Notes: generated by a model from the sequence alone, not told the origin. Shown: positions 32,432 to 42,027, counted from the stretch's first letter. The stretch: 64,000 nucleotides of DNA from Candidatus Accumulibacter phosphatis (GCF_012939955.1 NZ_SPMY01000025.1:1-64000); one strand, 5' to 3'. Numbers and translations are program-made.

Positions 32432-35266
32432 GTGAGCGTCGCACAGCCGCAAGAACCGCAAGCATTGCCAATGGCCTCGGAGCGCTTGCTGAGCGTGCTC
32501 ACCGCCCTGGTCGCCGAGACACGCCCGGGACGGGTTGAACGGGTGAGCATGAGCAGCCATCTCGAGCGCGACCTGGGGCTGGACAGCCTGGCGCGCGTCG
32601 AGCTTCTGTTGCGTGTCGGTAGTGAGTTTGGCCGCTCCTTGCCGGAAACGGCGCTGGCCGAGGCGGAAACGGCGCAGGATTTGCTGCGCTTCATTGCCAG
32701 TGCCACGGCCGAAGAGCGTTCGACGACGCGCATCGATTTGTCGACCTCCAGCGGCCCGATCAGCGTTCCGACACAAGCGACGACCCTGGTCGAAGTGTTC
32801 GAATGGCATGTGCAACAGCATCCGCAACGCACGCATGTGCTGCTCTACGGAAGTGGCGGCGAGCGGGGTGAGTTCCATCCCGAGGCCATCTCCTACGCCG
32901 ATCTCTTCGAGCAGTCGCGCCGCATCGCCAGCGGTCTGGTGAGCCGCGGGCTGTTGCCGCAGCAAACGGTGGCCTTGATGCTGCCCACCAGCCGCGACTA
33001 TCTGAGCAGCTTTTTCGGGGTGCTCCTCGCCGGTGGAATTCCGGTGCCGATTTATCCGCCGGCGCGGCTGGCGCAGATTGAGGATCACCTGTGCAGGCAC
33101 GCGCGCATTCTCGCCAACGCGGAAGCGGTGTTCATCATTACGGTGCCGCAGGCAAAAGGCGTCGCCGCGCTGCTGCGCCGCGACGCGCCGAGTCTGAGTG
33201 AAGTGCTCACGCCGGCGGAACTCGATAGCGAGCCGATGGAACTGCTGTATCGCGCACAAGCCGACGATATTGCTTTCCTGCAGTACACCTCGGGCAGCAC
33301 CGGCGACCCCAAGGGTGTCGTACTCAGCCACGCCAACCTGTTGGCCAATGTGCGCGTGATGTGTGAGACCTGCGCGGTCAGCAGCGACGACGTTTTTGTT
33401 TCATGGCTGCCGCTCTACCACGACATGGGACTGATTGGCGCCTGGTTCTGTCCGCTCTATTCCGGGATGCAACTGGTGTTGATGTCGCCGCTGGCTTTTC
33501 TGTCCCGGCCGGTGCGCTGGCTGCGGGCCATCTCCGACCATCGCGGAACGATTTCGCCGGCGCCCAATTTTGCTTATGACCTCTGTGCAAAAAAACTCGT
33601 CGACAGCGACCTGCAGGGACTGGATCTCTCGTCCTGGCGTCTGGCACTGAACGGCGCCGAACCGGTGAGCCCGGCCACGCTGCAAGCTTTTGCCGAGCGC
33701 TTCGCCCCTTATGGTCTGCACGGCGAGGCCATCACGCCCGTCTATGGCCTCGCCGAATGCTCGGTCGGGCTGGCCTTCCCGGTGTTGAAGCGCGGTCCAC
33801 TGATTGATCGGATCGAGCGCGACGAATTGATCAAGCGGAAATGCGCGGTACCGGTCAGCGGCAGCGATGGCGAAGCGATGCTCGTTCCGGCGTGCGGGCG
33901 GGCCTTGCCCGGGCATGAGGTTCGTATTGTCGACGCGGAAGGTTGCGAGCTGCCGGATCGCAGTGTCGGGCGACTACAGTTCCGTGGCCCTTCGGCGACG
34001 CGTGGCTATTATCGCAACCCGGTGGCGACGCAGGCCTTGTTCAGCGATAGCTGGCTCGACTCTGGGGATTGCGCGTATACCGTCGCTGGCGAAATCTATC
34101 TGACCGGCCGGGTCAAGGATTTGATCATCCGCGGCGGAAGAAACCTCTACCCCTACGAACTGGAACAGGCGGTGGGCAATATTCCGGGCGTGCGCAAGGG
34201 CTGCGTGGCCGTTTTTGCCAGCAAGGATACGCTCAATGCCAGCGAACGGCTGGTGGTTCTGGCCGAAACACGTGAGGAAGAGGCCAGCGCGCTAGAGGCC
34301 ATGCGGCAGAAGATCGACGCTGCCGCGATTGACGCAATTGGGATGCCGGCTGACGAAATCGTCCTGGCCCCGCCGAATTCGGTGCTCAAGACTTCGAGTG
34401 GCAAGATACGTCGCAACGCTTCGCGCGACGCCTACGAGAATGGCTTGATTGGCGCTCCCACGGTGCCAGCCCGGCAACAAATGTTGCGCCTCGGTATCGC
34501 GTCCCTGCGTGCGCGTTTGGGAGAGGCGGCACGGCGCTTTGGCAGGCGCGCCTATGGCCTCTGGTGCTGGAGCGTTTTTGTCGTCCTCGGTGTGCCGACT
34601 GCGGCGGTAGTTGTCGTCCTCGGTAAACTGCTGCGCTCGCCGGCGAGCGGACGCCGCCTGGTGCGCCGGGTGGCGCGGCTCTTCTTTGCGCTGGCCAGGG
34701 TTCGCTTGCAGACTAGCGCGGCGGTGGATTTGCCGGCAGTGCCGCATCTGCTACTGGTCAACCATTGCAGCTATCTCGATGCGCTGGCCCTTTGCGCGGC
34801 CCTGCCGCCGAGCCAGGCCTACGGCTTTGTGGCCAAGCGCGAGTTGGTCGAACAGCCGGCGATCCACGCTTTTCTGAGCGCGCTCGGCACGCTGTTCGTC
34901 GAACGCTTCGCGGCGTCCAGGAGCGCCGAGGACGTCGACGAGATTGCCGGCGCGCTCCGGCAGGGACAGAATCTGGTCATTTTTCCGGAAGGGACTTTTT
35001 CTCGCGAAGCCGGGCTGAAACCGTTTCGCATGGGGGCTTTCGTCGCCGCTGCGCGGGCGGGGACGCCAGTGCTGGTGGCTGGTCTATGCGGGTCGCGCCG
35101 GATGTTGCGCGATCAGACCTGGATGCTGCGGCGAGGTCGCCTGGCACTCGCCTTCGGGCCGCTACTGGCCCCGGCGGGTGACGATTGGGCGGCGGCGGTG
35201 GCTCTGCGTGATGCGGCGCGCAAGGAAATGCTCAGTCTGTGCGGAGAGCACGATCTGGAACGCTGA
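32432..35266 (+). CDS. ACP – fatty acyl-AMP ligase – PlsC acyltransferase fusion
   Basis: A 944-residue three-domain protein. Residues ~15-90 are an acyl carrier domain with LGLDSLARVEL (Ser52 for phosphopantetheine). Residues ~110-690 are an adenylating domain of the FAAL/acyl-AMP ligase type: YTSGSTGDPKGVVLSH at ~284, YGLAECSVGLAFP, and LVKDLIIRGGRNLYPYE-like text near 570. A hydrophobic stretch (~710-735) follows. Residues ~755-940 form a glycerolipid acyltransferase with NHCSYLD and FPEGTFSREAG. It could activate a fatty acid, hold it on its own ACP and transfer it to a lipid hydroxyl. GTG 32432 follows GGGGAG; ATG 32471 is the alternative. It sits just downstream of napF. Product unknown. 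Confidence 0.87.
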   Translation: MSVAQPQEPQALPMASERLLSVLTALVAETRPGRVERVSMSSHLERDLGLDSLARVELLLRVGSEFGRSLPETALAEAETAQDLLRFIASATAEERSTTRIDLSTSSGPISVPTQATTLVEVFEWHVQQHPQRTHVLLYGSGGERGEFHPEAISYADLFEQSRRIASGLVSRGLLPQQTVALMLPTSRDYLSSFFGVLLAGGIPVPIYPPARLAQIEDHLCRHARILANAEAVFIITVPQAKGVAALLRRDAPSLSEVLTPAELDSEPMELLYRAQADDIAFLQYTSGSTGDPKGVVLSHANLLANVRVMCETCAVSSDDVFVSWLPLYHDMGLIGAWFCPLYSGMQLVLMSPLAFLSRPVRWLRAISDHRGTISPAPNFAYDLCAKKLVDSDLQGLDLSSWRLALNGAEPVSPATLQAFAERFAPYGLHGEAITPVYGLAECSVGLAFPVLKRGPLIDRIERDELIKRKCAVPVSGSDGEAMLVPACGRALPGHEVRIVDAEGCELPDRSVGRLQFRGPSATRGYYRNPVATQALFSDSWLDSGDCAYTVAGEIYLTGRVKDLIIRGGRNLYPYELEQAVGNIPGVRKGCVAVFASKDTLNASERLVVLAETREEEASALEAMRQKIDAAAIDAIGMPADEIVLAPPNSVLKTSSGKIRRNASRDAYENGLIGAPTVPARQQMLRLGIASLRARLGEAARRFGRRAYGLWCWSVFVVLGVPTAAVVVVLGKLLRSPASGRRLVRRVARLFFALARVRLQTSAAVDLPAVPHLLLVNHCSYLDALALCAALPPSQAYGFVAKRELVEQPAIHAFLSALGTLFVERFAASRSAEDVDEIAGALRQGQNLVIFPEGTFSREAGLKPFRMGAFVAAARAGTPVLVAGLCGSRRMLRDQTWMLRRGRLALAFGPLLAPAGDDWAAAVALRDAARKEMLSLCGEHDLER

Positions 35267-35411
35267 GTAGCGTGGCTAGCGCCCGGGGAAAGGGAGGAAA
35301 GGCTCTGACAGTGCCAGAGCGGTAGCGGCACGGTGGCACGGTGGCGTGGCGGCTTTCCCGAGCTGAGTGGCCGGCACTTGGCCGGCCCACTCCCTGATGC
35401 TACTTCCTGGC

Positions 35412-35880
35412 TTAGTTCTTCTTGACCGGCTTCTTGACGGCGTCGCCCTTGAAGGTGTTGTCGACCAGCGGCGGCGCGTCAATCTGTGGCACGTGGCACT
35501 GCACGCAGCTGTAGCGAGCGCCGGTCGCTTCGGCGTGTTTCTTGCCGTCGCGGTCGATGAAATGGCTATCGCCCATCTTTGGTGCTTTTTTTCTTCTCAT
35601 GGGTTGCTGCCGAGTGGCAGTCCATGCACTGGTTTTCTTCGAGGTTGATTTCGTCGAAGTTCTCCACTGCGTGCGGGATGACCGGTGGCTGCGTGCTGAA
35701 GGTGCGTGCGACCGGCGCTTCGGTGCCGGGGCGTTTGCCGGCGTAGTCCTTGACCGCGGGCGCCGGGCTGGGTGCGGCGACGTCGATGCCGCGCATGGAG
35801 GTTGTGGCGTCGGCGGCAAAGACCAGCGAAGTCAGGCAACTGGCGACGATGGCGATGGTAAGTTTCAGTGAGTGCTTCAT
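35412..35880 (-). CDS. napB: NapB, diheme cytochrome c of periplasmic nitrate reductase (frame broken)
   Basis: A small periplasmic electron-transfer partner of NapA. It has a signal peptide (LTIAIVASCLTSLVFAADA), then two heme-binding motifs, CMDCH and CVQCH, in the NapB context ENQCMDCHSAA and YSCVQCHVPQ. The frame breaks in a seven-A tract (T7 at ~35586-35592 on the + strand) between the two hemes. With six A the protein reads through as 155 residues (KKAPKMGDSHF...), normal for NapB. The indel is most likely a sequencing error. It is the last gene of the nap operon, 53 bp after napH. Confidence 0.88.
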
Positions 35881-35933
35881 GGTTGGTGTTCCCTCCACGT
35901 CAAAAAAATGATTTCTGATGTTTCTCGAGTACT

Positions 35934-36836
35934 TCAGTTGCCGTTTGTCGCTGCTTGCGGTGTGACCTGCCTGCCGTTGTCCGGCGGGTTGTCGAAGCGC
36001 AGGCCGAAAGTGAACACATCTTTGGAGCAGACATCGATACAGCGCCCGCAGTTGGTACAGTTGCTGGCCAGAATGACCGGGCCGACACCTTTGCCGGCGC
36101 CCTTCAGTGCCGGGCGAATGACCTGTGGCTCGGGGCAGACTTCGAAGCAGTCCATGCAGTCGTTGCAGGCTGCACGCTTGCTGGCCGTCACGCGCAGCGG
36201 ACTGCCCTTGCCGAGCAGGCTGTAGAAGGCGCCGACCGGGCATAGGTGGCCGCACCAGCCGCGGCTCATCACGAACAGGTCAAACAGAAAGACAGCCAGC
36301 ACGACGGCCCACGCGGCGCCCAGTCCGAAGAGCAGTCCGCGATGCAGCATCGATACCGGATTGACCAGTTCCCAGGCGATGCTGCCGGTGAGTGCCGCGA
36401 GCAGCAAGCTCATCGCCAGGATCCAGTAGCGGCTGCTGCGCGCGATGTGTGCGCTGCCCTTGATCCCCAGCCGGCGGCGCAGCCAGCCGGCGAGGTCGGT
36501 GACCGGATTGATCGGGCAGACCCAGGCGCAATAGACACGGCCGCCGACGAGAAAATAGAAAACCACAACGATCGAGACGCCGATCAGCGCGAGTTTCTCG
36601 GGCCAGTTGCCAGCCAGTAGCGATTGCAGCAGCACGTAGGGGTCGGTCAGCGGCAGGGTGTCGAGGGTCAGGCTATACGCCAGATTCCCTTTGATGATCC
36701 ATACGGCCGCCAGGGGGCCGAGCAGGAACAGGGCCAGAATGGCCAACTGGCACAGGCGGCGGGCCAACAGCCACTGGTGGGCAGCGATCCAGCCCTTGGT
36801 GGCAACTGCCTCGGCACCGGTGCGCTTGCTGCTCAT
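35934..36836 (-). CDS. napH: Quinol dehydrogenase membrane subunit NapH
   Basis: A 300-residue inner-membrane protein with four to five spans. It has two conserved CxxxCP motifs on the cytoplasmic side (CAWVCPINP and CGHLCPVGAFY) and two C-terminal [4Fe-4S] ferredoxin motifs (CNDCMDCFEVCP and CTNCGRCIDVC). With NapG it passes electrons from quinol toward NapB/NapA. Its ATG overlaps the napG stop by four bases. Since no napC is present in the operon, NapGH is the likely quinol route here. Confidence 0.93.
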   Translation of the reverse strand: MSSKRTGAEAVATKGWIAAHQWLLARRLCQLAILALFLLGPLAAVWIIKGNLAYSLTLDTLPLTDPYVLLQSLLAGNWPEKLALIGVSIVVVFYFLVGGRVYCAWVCPINPVTDLAGWLRRRLGIKGSAHIARSSRYWILAMSLLLAALTGSIAWELVNPVSMLHRGLLFGLGAAWAVVLAVFLFDLFVMSRGWCGHLCPVGAFYSLLGKGSPLRVTASKRAACNDCMDCFEVCPEPQVIRPALKGAGKGVGPVILASNCTNCGRCIDVCSKDVFTFGLRFDNPPDNGRQVTPQAATNGN

Positions 36837-37789
36837 CGCGCAGCCTCGGCAGGCAAGGCATTGACCCCACTGCCCGGCGCAGCGGGACCACCGAGACCCG
36901 GCGGCAGGCTGGGAAGCGCCGGGCCGTTAGCCGGCATTCCTGCCGGCACTTGCTCGCTACCTGGATCGAAGTGGCCTTCGAGGTGCATGCCGTCAGGCAT
37001 GCGGTCTGGCAAATCAACGATGCCCCTGTCTTCGACCAGCGAATGCCCGCCGGCCTTGCTTTTCTCGTCCCAGCCGAGGCGGTAATGCTTGCCGAGTGAG
37101 CCTCTTACCAGTTTGGCGGGCAGCACCTTGATTGATGCTTCTTCGGTGACGCAGGCGCTTTCGCACTTGCCGCAGCCGGTGCAATGCTCGGAGTGTACGG
37201 TCGGGATGAACATCGCGTGCCGGCCGGTACGGGTGTTTGGGCGTACTTCGAGGGTGATTGCCTTGTCGATGACCGGGCAGACACGGTAGCAGACGTCACA
37301 GCGCAGACCGAGGAAGTTGAGGCAGGTCTCCTGGTCGGAGAGAACGGCCAGGCCCATCCTTGACTGGTTGATGTCGGTCAGGCGGTGGTCCAGGGCGCCT
37401 GTCGGACAGGCCTTGACGCAGGGGATGTCTTCGCACATCTCGCAGGGTCCGCTACGGGCAGTGAAATAGGGTGTGCCCGTGGCAATCGGCGACTCTGGTC
37501 GGGCCAGTTCGAGAATGTTGTAGGGGCAGTCGCGCACGCACATACCACAGCGAATGCAGGCGCCGAGAAAGTTGTCTTCGCTGGCCGCGCCTGGCGGACG
37601 GATCGCCAGCGCTGGCAAGGCCTTCGCCTGTTTGGTGTACGCCGCGAGGCCCAGTCCGAGTACGCCGACACCGCAAAGCAGTCGTGCCGAATCGAAGACG
37701 AACTGGCGGCGCGCCAGCGACTGGATATGGGTGGTTGCGGTGGTCGCACGCGCGGGCAGGCGACTACTGTTTTTGTTTGCCGTGGGCAT
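36833..37789 (-). CDS. napG: Ferredoxin-type protein NapG
   Basis: A 318-residue periplasmic iron-sulfur protein. After a twin-arginine-like signal (LARRQFVFDSARLLCGVG) come four [4Fe-4S] sets: CIRCGMCVRDCP, CEMCEDIPCVKACP, CDVCYRVCP and CTGCGKCESAC. It forms the quinol-oxidising module with NapH. ATG 37789 is chosen because longer frames would translate a repeat copy; it puts the signal at the N-terminus. The C-terminal ~60 residues are Pro/Gly-rich and longer than in many homologues. It is preceded by a repeat copy that separates it from napA. Confidence 0.92.
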   Translation of the reverse strand: MPTANKNSSRLPARATTATTHIQSLARRQFVFDSARLLCGVGVLGLGLAAYTKQAKALPALAIRPPGAASEDNFLGACIRCGMCVRDCPYNILELARPESPIATGTPYFTARSGPCEMCEDIPCVKACPTGALDHRLTDINQSRMGLAVLSDQETCLNFLGLRCDVCYRVCPVIDKAITLEVRPNTRTGRHAMFIPTVHSEHCTGCGKCESACVTEEASIKVLPAKLVRGSLGKHYRLGWDEKSKAGGHSLVEDRGIVDLPDRMPDGMHLEGHFDPGSEQVPAGMPANGPALPSLPPGLGGPAAPGSGVNALPAEAAR

Positions 37790-37820
37790 TGTTGCGTAGC
37801 CAGAAACCGGGCAGGTGCCT

Positions 37821-37980
37821 AGTGTGAAAGTCGCGTCCGCGACTCTCGAATCTCCCTTCTCCCCCTGCGGGAGAAGGGCCGGGGGTGAGGCGGGGCATTC
37901 AGGGAGCATGCTCTCTGCCCGTCGAACGATTCCGGCGTGCAAGCCGGAATGCGCACTGCAAGCGAGAGGGGGCGGCCATG
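37821..37980 (+). repeat. Interspersed repeat, copy 5 (long form), inside the nap operon
   Basis: A long-form copy with GTGAAAGTCGCGTCCGCGAC, the CCCTTCTCCCCCTGCGGGAG hairpin, AGGGAGCATGCTCTCT and the TTCCGGCGTGCAAGCCGGAA palindrome. The terminal GTCATGAC module is reduced to GGCCATGA. It lies between napA (stop at 38040) and napG (start 37789), so any hairpin formed would be in the polycistronic mRNA. Confidence 0.88.
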
Positions 37981-38039
37981 AGGCGGGCGATGTTCTGCCC
38001 GCCCTGGCTCTCCCTGATTGCCCTGCGTTCGCGCGTCGA

Positions 38040-40562
38040 TCAGGCCTTGACCACCTTGCACGCGCATTTCTTGAAGTCGGTTTCCTTCGAGATGGGACAA
38101 GTGGCGTCGAGCGTCAGCTTGTTGACCAGGCGATGCTCGTCGAAGAACGGGATGAACACCAGGCCGGCTGGTGGCTTGTTGCGGCCACGCGTTTCGACGC
38201 GCAACTCGATCTCGCCGCGGCGGGTGCTGGTCTTGACGACGTCGCCGCGTTGCAGGCCGCGCTTCTTGGCGTCGGCTGGATTCATGTAGATCCAGGCGTC
38301 AGGCATCGCCTTGTACAACTCGGGGACACGGCGGGTCATCGAGCCGGTATGCCAGTGTTCGAGAACACGCCCGGTGCACAGCCAGAGGTCATACTCCTGG
38401 TCGGGCATTTCGGCGGCCGGCTGGTAGGGCAGCGCGAAAATGACTGCCTTGCCGTCCGGCTTGCCGTAGAACTTCACGCCTTCGCCAGCCTTGACGTAGG
38501 GGTCGTAGCCCTCGCGGAAGCGCCACAGCGTTTCCTTGCCGTCGACCACCGGCCAGCGCAGGCCGCGTGCCTTGTGATAGGTATCGAACTCGGCCAGGTC
38601 GTGAGCATGGCCGCGACCAAAGGCGGCATACTCCTCGAACAGGCCTTTCTGCAGGTAGAAGCCGCAGGCTTTTGCTTCGTCGTTGTCGAAGCCCTTGTAG
38701 GTCTGGCTGATCGGGAACTTGTCGACCTGGCCATTGGCGAAGAGCACCTCGTAGAGAGTCTTGCCCTTGTACTCGGGGTTCTTGGCGAGCAGTTCTGCCG
38801 GCCAGACTTCGTCGGTCGTGAAACGCTTCGAGAACTCGATGTACTGGATCAGGTCGGAGCGGGCCTCGCCCGGGGCCTTGACCTGTTGGCGCCAGAACTG
38901 TGTGCGGCGTTCGGCGTTGCCGAAGGCACCTTCTTTTTCCATCCACATGGCCGAAGGCAGGATCAGGTCACCGGACATCGCCGAAACCGTCGGATAGCAG
39001 TCGGAGACGACGATGAAATTGTCGGGGTTGCGCCAGCCCGGGAAGACCTCGTCATTGACGTTCGGCCCGGCCTGCATGTTGTTGGTCGTCGTCGTCCAGT
39101 AGAAGTTGATCTTGCCGTCCTTGAGCAGGCGGCTCTGCAGTACGGCGTGTGCACCGACCCAGTCCGGAATCGTTCCGGCAGGCAGCTTCCACACTTTCTC
39201 GCTCGCCTCCCTGTGCTTCGGATTGGTGACCACCATATCGGCCGGCAGGCGGTGCGAGAAGGTGCCGACTTCACGGGCCGTGCCGCAGGCCGAGGGCTGG
39301 CCGGTCAGCGAGAACGGGCTGTTGCCGGGCTCGGAAATCTTGCCGACCAGCAGGTGCACGTTGTAGATCATGTTGTTGGCCCAGGTACCACGCGTGTGCT
39401 GGTTGAAGCCCATGGTCCAGAACGAGGTGACCTTGGCGTTCGGATCGGCGTAGGCCTTGGCCAGTGCTTCGAGATTCTCTTTCGGTACACCGGAGATCTC
39501 GTGCGTCTTGTCGAGCGTGTATTCGGCGACAAAAGCCTTGAATTCGTCGAAAGTCATCGGGCTGGCGCCGCCGGGGTCGCCCTTGGGTTTGCCGTCTTCA
39601 CCCGGATAGCCGTTGTTCATTGCCACTTTTTCGAGCGGATGATTCGGTCGCAGGCCGTAGCCGATGTCGGTGACGCCCTTCTTGAAGTTGACGTTGCGGG
39701 CGACGAATTCTTCATTCACCGCGTTGTTCTGGATGATGTAGTTGCAGATGTAGTTGAGAATTGCCAGATCGCTCTGCGGCTTGAAGATCAACTCGTTGTC
39801 GGCCAACTCCGTTGAACGATGGCCAAAGGTCGAAAGCACGTGGACCTTGACGTTCTTGCCGGTCAGGCGGCGATCGGTGAGCCGCGACCACAGAATCGGG
39901 TGCATCTCGGCCATGTTCGAACCCCAGAGCACGAAAGTGTCGGCATGTTCGAGGTCGTCGTAGCAGCCCATGGGTTCGTCGATGCCGAAAGTGCGCATGA
40001 AACCGGCGACCGCAGAGGCCATGCAGTGACGGGCATTCGGATCGATGTTGTTGCTCAGCAGCCCGGCTTTCATCAGTTTGGCGGCAGCGTAGCCTTCCCA
40101 AATCGTCCATTGCCCGGAGCCAAACATGCCGATGTTGCGCGGACCGCCTTTCTTGAGCGCGGCCTTGCATTTTTCGGCCATGATGTCATAAGCCTGGTCC
40201 CAGGAAATCGGCGTGAACTCGCCGTTCTTGTCGAACTTGCCGTCCTTCATGCGCAGCAGGGGAGTGGTCAGGCGATCCTTGCCGTACTGGACCTTGGAGA
40301 GGAAATAGCCCTTGATGCAGTTGAGTCCTCTGTTGACGGGTGCGTCCGGATCGCCCTGGGTGGCAACGATGCGGCCGCCCTTGGTTCCGACCAGCACGCC
40401 GCAACCTGTTCCGCAGTAGCGGCAGGCGCCTTTGTCCCAGCGCACGCCGTCGGACTTCGCGGGGGCTGCCTGGGCGATGGCGGGAATGCTGATGCCGGCC
40501 GCGGTGGCGGCGGCGACGGCGTTGCCCTTGATAAAGTCACGCCTGGTCAACGTCAATTTCAT
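38040..40562 (-). CDS. napA: Periplasmic nitrate reductase catalytic subunit NapA
   Basis: An 840-residue molybdenum enzyme that reduces nitrate to nitrite in the periplasm. It starts with a Tat signal ([17 protein letters not shown]). The N-terminal [4Fe-4S] ligands are in [13 protein letters not shown], closed by the fourth Cys in [11 protein letters not shown]. The Mo-ligating Cys is in [14 protein letters not shown]-terminal MGD-binding text includes [19 protein letters not shown]. Start ATG 40562 follows GAGGAAGC; the napD stop lies just upstream, so both are coupled. Length and all motifs match Nap, not assimilatory Nas. Confidence 0.97.
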   Translation of the reverse strand: MKLTLTRRDFIKGNAVAAATAAGISIPAIAQAAPAKSDGVRWDKGACRYCGTGCGVLVGTKGGRIVATQGDPDAPVNRGLNCIKGYFLSKVQYGKDRLTTPLLRMKDGKFDKNGEFTPISWDQAYDIMAEKCKAALKKGGPRNIGMFGSGQWTIWEGYAAAKLMKAGLLSNNIDPNARHCMASAVAGFMRTFGIDEPMGCYDDLEHADTFVLWGSNMAEMHPILWSRLTDRRLTGKNVKVHVLSTFGHRSTELADNELIFKPQSDLAILNYICNYIIQNNAVNEEFVARNVNFKKGVTDIGYGLRPNHPLEKVAMNNGYPGEDGKPKGDPGGASPMTFDEFKAFVAEYTLDKTHEISGVPKENLEALAKAYADPNAKVTSFWTMGFNQHTRGTWANNMIYNVHLLVGKISEPGNSPFSLTGQPSACGTAREVGTFSHRLPADMVVTNPKHREASEKVWKLPAGTIPDWVGAHAVLQSRLLKDGKINFYWTTTTNNMQAGPNVNDEVFPGWRNPDNFIVVSDCYPTVSAMSGDLILPSAMWMEKEGAFGNAERRTQFWRQQVKAPGEARSDLIQYIEFSKRFTTDEVWPAELLAKNPEYKGKTLYEVLFANGQVDKFPISQTYKGFDNDEAKACGFYLQKGLFEEYAAFGRGHAHDLAEFDTYHKARGLRWPVVDGKETLWRFREGYDPYVKAGEGVKFYGKPDGKAVIFALPYQPAAEMPDQEYDLWLCTGRVLEHWHTGSMTRRVPELYKAMPDAWIYMNPADAKKRGLQRGDVVKTSTRRGEIELRVETRGRNKPPAGLVFIPFFDEHRLVNKLTLDATCPISKETDFKKCACKVVKA

Positions 40563-40563
40563 C

Positions 40564-40812
40564 TCATGCTTCCTCATCGGGATGGGGTTCAAACTGGTGG
40601 TAAACCAATGCTGCGGAGAGTACCCCTGGCTGCTTACTGACCGTGGTGAACATGTCGGCTGCAGCGCGATCGCTGTCGGCTTCGATGGTCACGATCAGTT
40701 GCCCCTTGTCGGTCGCGGCGTGTACTTCAACACCGGCCAGGAGCAGCAGACCCTCCTGCACCTGCTGTTGAACTTCGGGGCGGGCATTGACCAGCAAGCT
40801 GGAAATATTCAT
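40564..40812 (-). CDS. napD: NapA chaperone NapD
   Basis: An 82-residue cytoplasmic chaperone that binds the NapA Tat signal and delays export until cofactors are in. The family pattern is visible: N-terminal [12 protein letters not shown], the [23 protein letters not shown] strand-loop-strand (ferredoxin-like fold) and the [12 protein letters not shown] end. It is the first gene of napDAGHB. The FNR-type box is 117 bp upstream. Confidence 0.92.
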   Translation of the reverse strand: MNISSLLVNARPEVQQQVQEGLLLLAGVEVHAATDKGQLIVTIEADSDRAAADMFTTVSKQPGVLSAALVYHQFEPHPDEEA

Positions 40813-40900
40813 CGGATCGAGGCTCTCCTGTTGGCAAGCTGAGTGCGGGTGTCGCCGATGCGGCGGAACACAACGTCAAGCAATCTTGCATCTGGCAAAT

Positions 40901-40942
40901 ACTCTAAGCGTCCGGTGAGGTGTTTTGCTTGATCCAGGTCAA
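40901..40942 (-). promoter_or_regulatory. FNR/ANR-type class II promoter upstream of napD
   Basis: TTGATCCAGGTCAA at 40929-40942 differs by one base from the FNR consensus TTGAT-N4-ATCAA. On the minus strand a -10-like TAGAGT lies at 40906-40901, so the box would be centred at about -41.5 from a start near 40894, the standard position for FNR activation. It predicts anaerobic induction of napDAGHB. Spacing was counted by hand. Confidence 0.75.
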
Positions 40943-40961
40943 GCGGGAAGGAATTCAGCGT

Positions 40962-41010
40962 GCAAGCCGGAATGCACACGGCAAGTGCGAGGTGAGAGGT
41001 GATGACCGCT
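40962..41010 (+). repeat. Remnant of the long-form interspersed repeat
   Basis: Only the right part of the long form is left: CGTGCAAGCCGGAATGCACA, GCAAGTGCGAGG and a degenerate GTGATGACCGCTAGC terminus. It lies just upstream of the nap promoter. Confidence 0.6.
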
Positions 41011-41023
41011 AGCGGAAGGGGGG

Positions 41024-41063
41024 CGCAAAAAAAAAGCGCGGGACCAAAGGTTCCGCGCTTTTA
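41024..41063 (-). terminator. Rho-independent terminator after 6S RNA
   Basis: On the minus strand GCGCGGAACC-TTT-GGTCCCGCGC forms a ten-pair stem followed by a long T run (the A tract near 41025-41035 on the + strand). It directly follows the predicted 6S RNA and ends the zapB/zapA/ssrS unit. Confidence 0.85.
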
Positions 41064-41067
41064 AATT

Positions 41068-41250
41068 TTGTCCCCGCAAGTGCCGTCAGGCCGGCATCCT
41101 GAACCTGGGTTCAGATAGGTCACTTTCCTTCCGCATCAGGTATGCCCGACTTGAGGGGCACACACAACAACGGTTTCTATGGTCGGCGACCAATGCCAAT
41201 TAGCATTGGTTCAAGGAATCTATGACCTTAACAAACACCGCAGGGAACTC
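41068..41250 (-). ncRNA. ssrS: 6S RNA
   Basis: A ~183-nt transcript is predicted on the minus strand directly after zapA, the standard position of 6S RNA in Proteobacteria. Its ends pair: GTTCCCTGCGGTG (41248-41236) with CACTTGCGGGGAC (41082-41070), giving a closing stem with a small internal loop. Between them are a long imperfect hairpin and an open central region, as in 6S RNA, which mimics a melted promoter and sequesters sigma70 RNA polymerase. A strong terminator follows. No family-model score could be run. Confidence 0.8.
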
Positions 41251-41282
41251 TCTCGGAGTCTTCGGAACCTGCTATCAGGGCT

Positions 41283-41618
41283 TCAGCACGGGGGCTTCAG
41301 CGCTGCCTCAAGTTCCGTCTCCATGTGGCAAATTCTACGCCTAAAGGCGTCGATGTCCAGCGCTATTTCTGATTCAATTCTCTGATCTTCCGTGGCTACA
41401 CTCTGATTTCCGGAGAGGTGCTCGTGGGCAATGTTCAGCGCAGCCATCACCGCGATGCGCTCGGTGTGATTGCTCCTGGTTTTCTCGGCGATGTCGCGCA
41501 TCTTGCCATCAACATAGGCCGCAGCATTGAGTAGCGCGGCGCGCTCATCCGCTGGGCAGGCGACACGGAACTCCTTGCCAAGGAGGGTGATATCCAGAAA
41601 ATTGGCTTCGTTGGGCAT
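41283..41618 (-). CDS. zapA: Cell division protein ZapA
   Basis: A 111-residue FtsZ-ring stabiliser. The N-terminal globular part reads LDITLLGKEFRVACPADERAA and ALLNAAAYVDGKMRDIAE, with NHTERIAVMAALNIAHEHL and then a C-terminal coiled coil. It crosslinks FtsZ filaments at midcell. ATG 41618 is selected because longer frames run into the preceding ZapB-like gene. It is 13 bp after that gene and just before 6S RNA, a conserved order. Confidence 0.93.
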   Translation of the reverse strand: MPNEANFLDITLLGKEFRVACPADERAALLNAAAYVDGKMRDIAEKTRSNHTERIAVMAALNIAHEHLSGNQSVATEDQRIESEIALDIDAFRRRICHMETELEAALKPPC

Positions 41619-41631
41619 CGGACAAGAACCT

Positions 41632-41832
41632 TCAGGCTTTGGCTTCGGGGAGCTGCTGGGCAAGCTGCTCAAGTCGGGCGGAGGCCGCTCCCATGCGCTC
41701 GGCGAGGCCTTGTCTGTCCCCTTCGGCGACAGCGAGTTGCTCGCGGAGGTGGTCATTTTCCGCGCGCAGGCTGTGACAGAGGGTCACCACCTGGCCAATC
41801 TTGCTCTCGAGCGTGTCTAGTTCATTCAGCAT
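41632..41832 (-). CDS. ZapB-like coiled-coil cell division protein
   Basis: A 66-residue, almost entirely coiled-coil protein (LDTLESKIGQVVTLCHSLRA, then ENDHLREQLAVAEGDR). Small proteins of this type precede zapA in many Betaproteobacteria and are treated as ZapB-like. It probably links ZapA to the divisome or nucleoid. Sequence is low in complexity, so the assignment rests mainly on size, heptads and synteny. Confidence 0.75.
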   Translation of the reverse strand: MLNELDTLESKIGQVVTLCHSLRAENDHLREQLAVAEGDRQGLAERMGAASARLEQLAQQLPEAKA

Positions 41833-42027
41833 GGCCAGACTATAGATTCAAGAGGCGTCCCCGGTCAAGGTGTGCAGCGCTTCGCGGCTGTGCCTGCTTG
41901 CCTGGCAGCGGTGGCTTTCGGTGGCGATGGCGGGCCGCCGGCCGTCTGGCGCGCTATAATCCGCCCTTTCGTCGACTGCGGTTAGCGAAAAACCATCGTG
42001 CAAGGTGCCGCAACGCAGATCCTCTGC

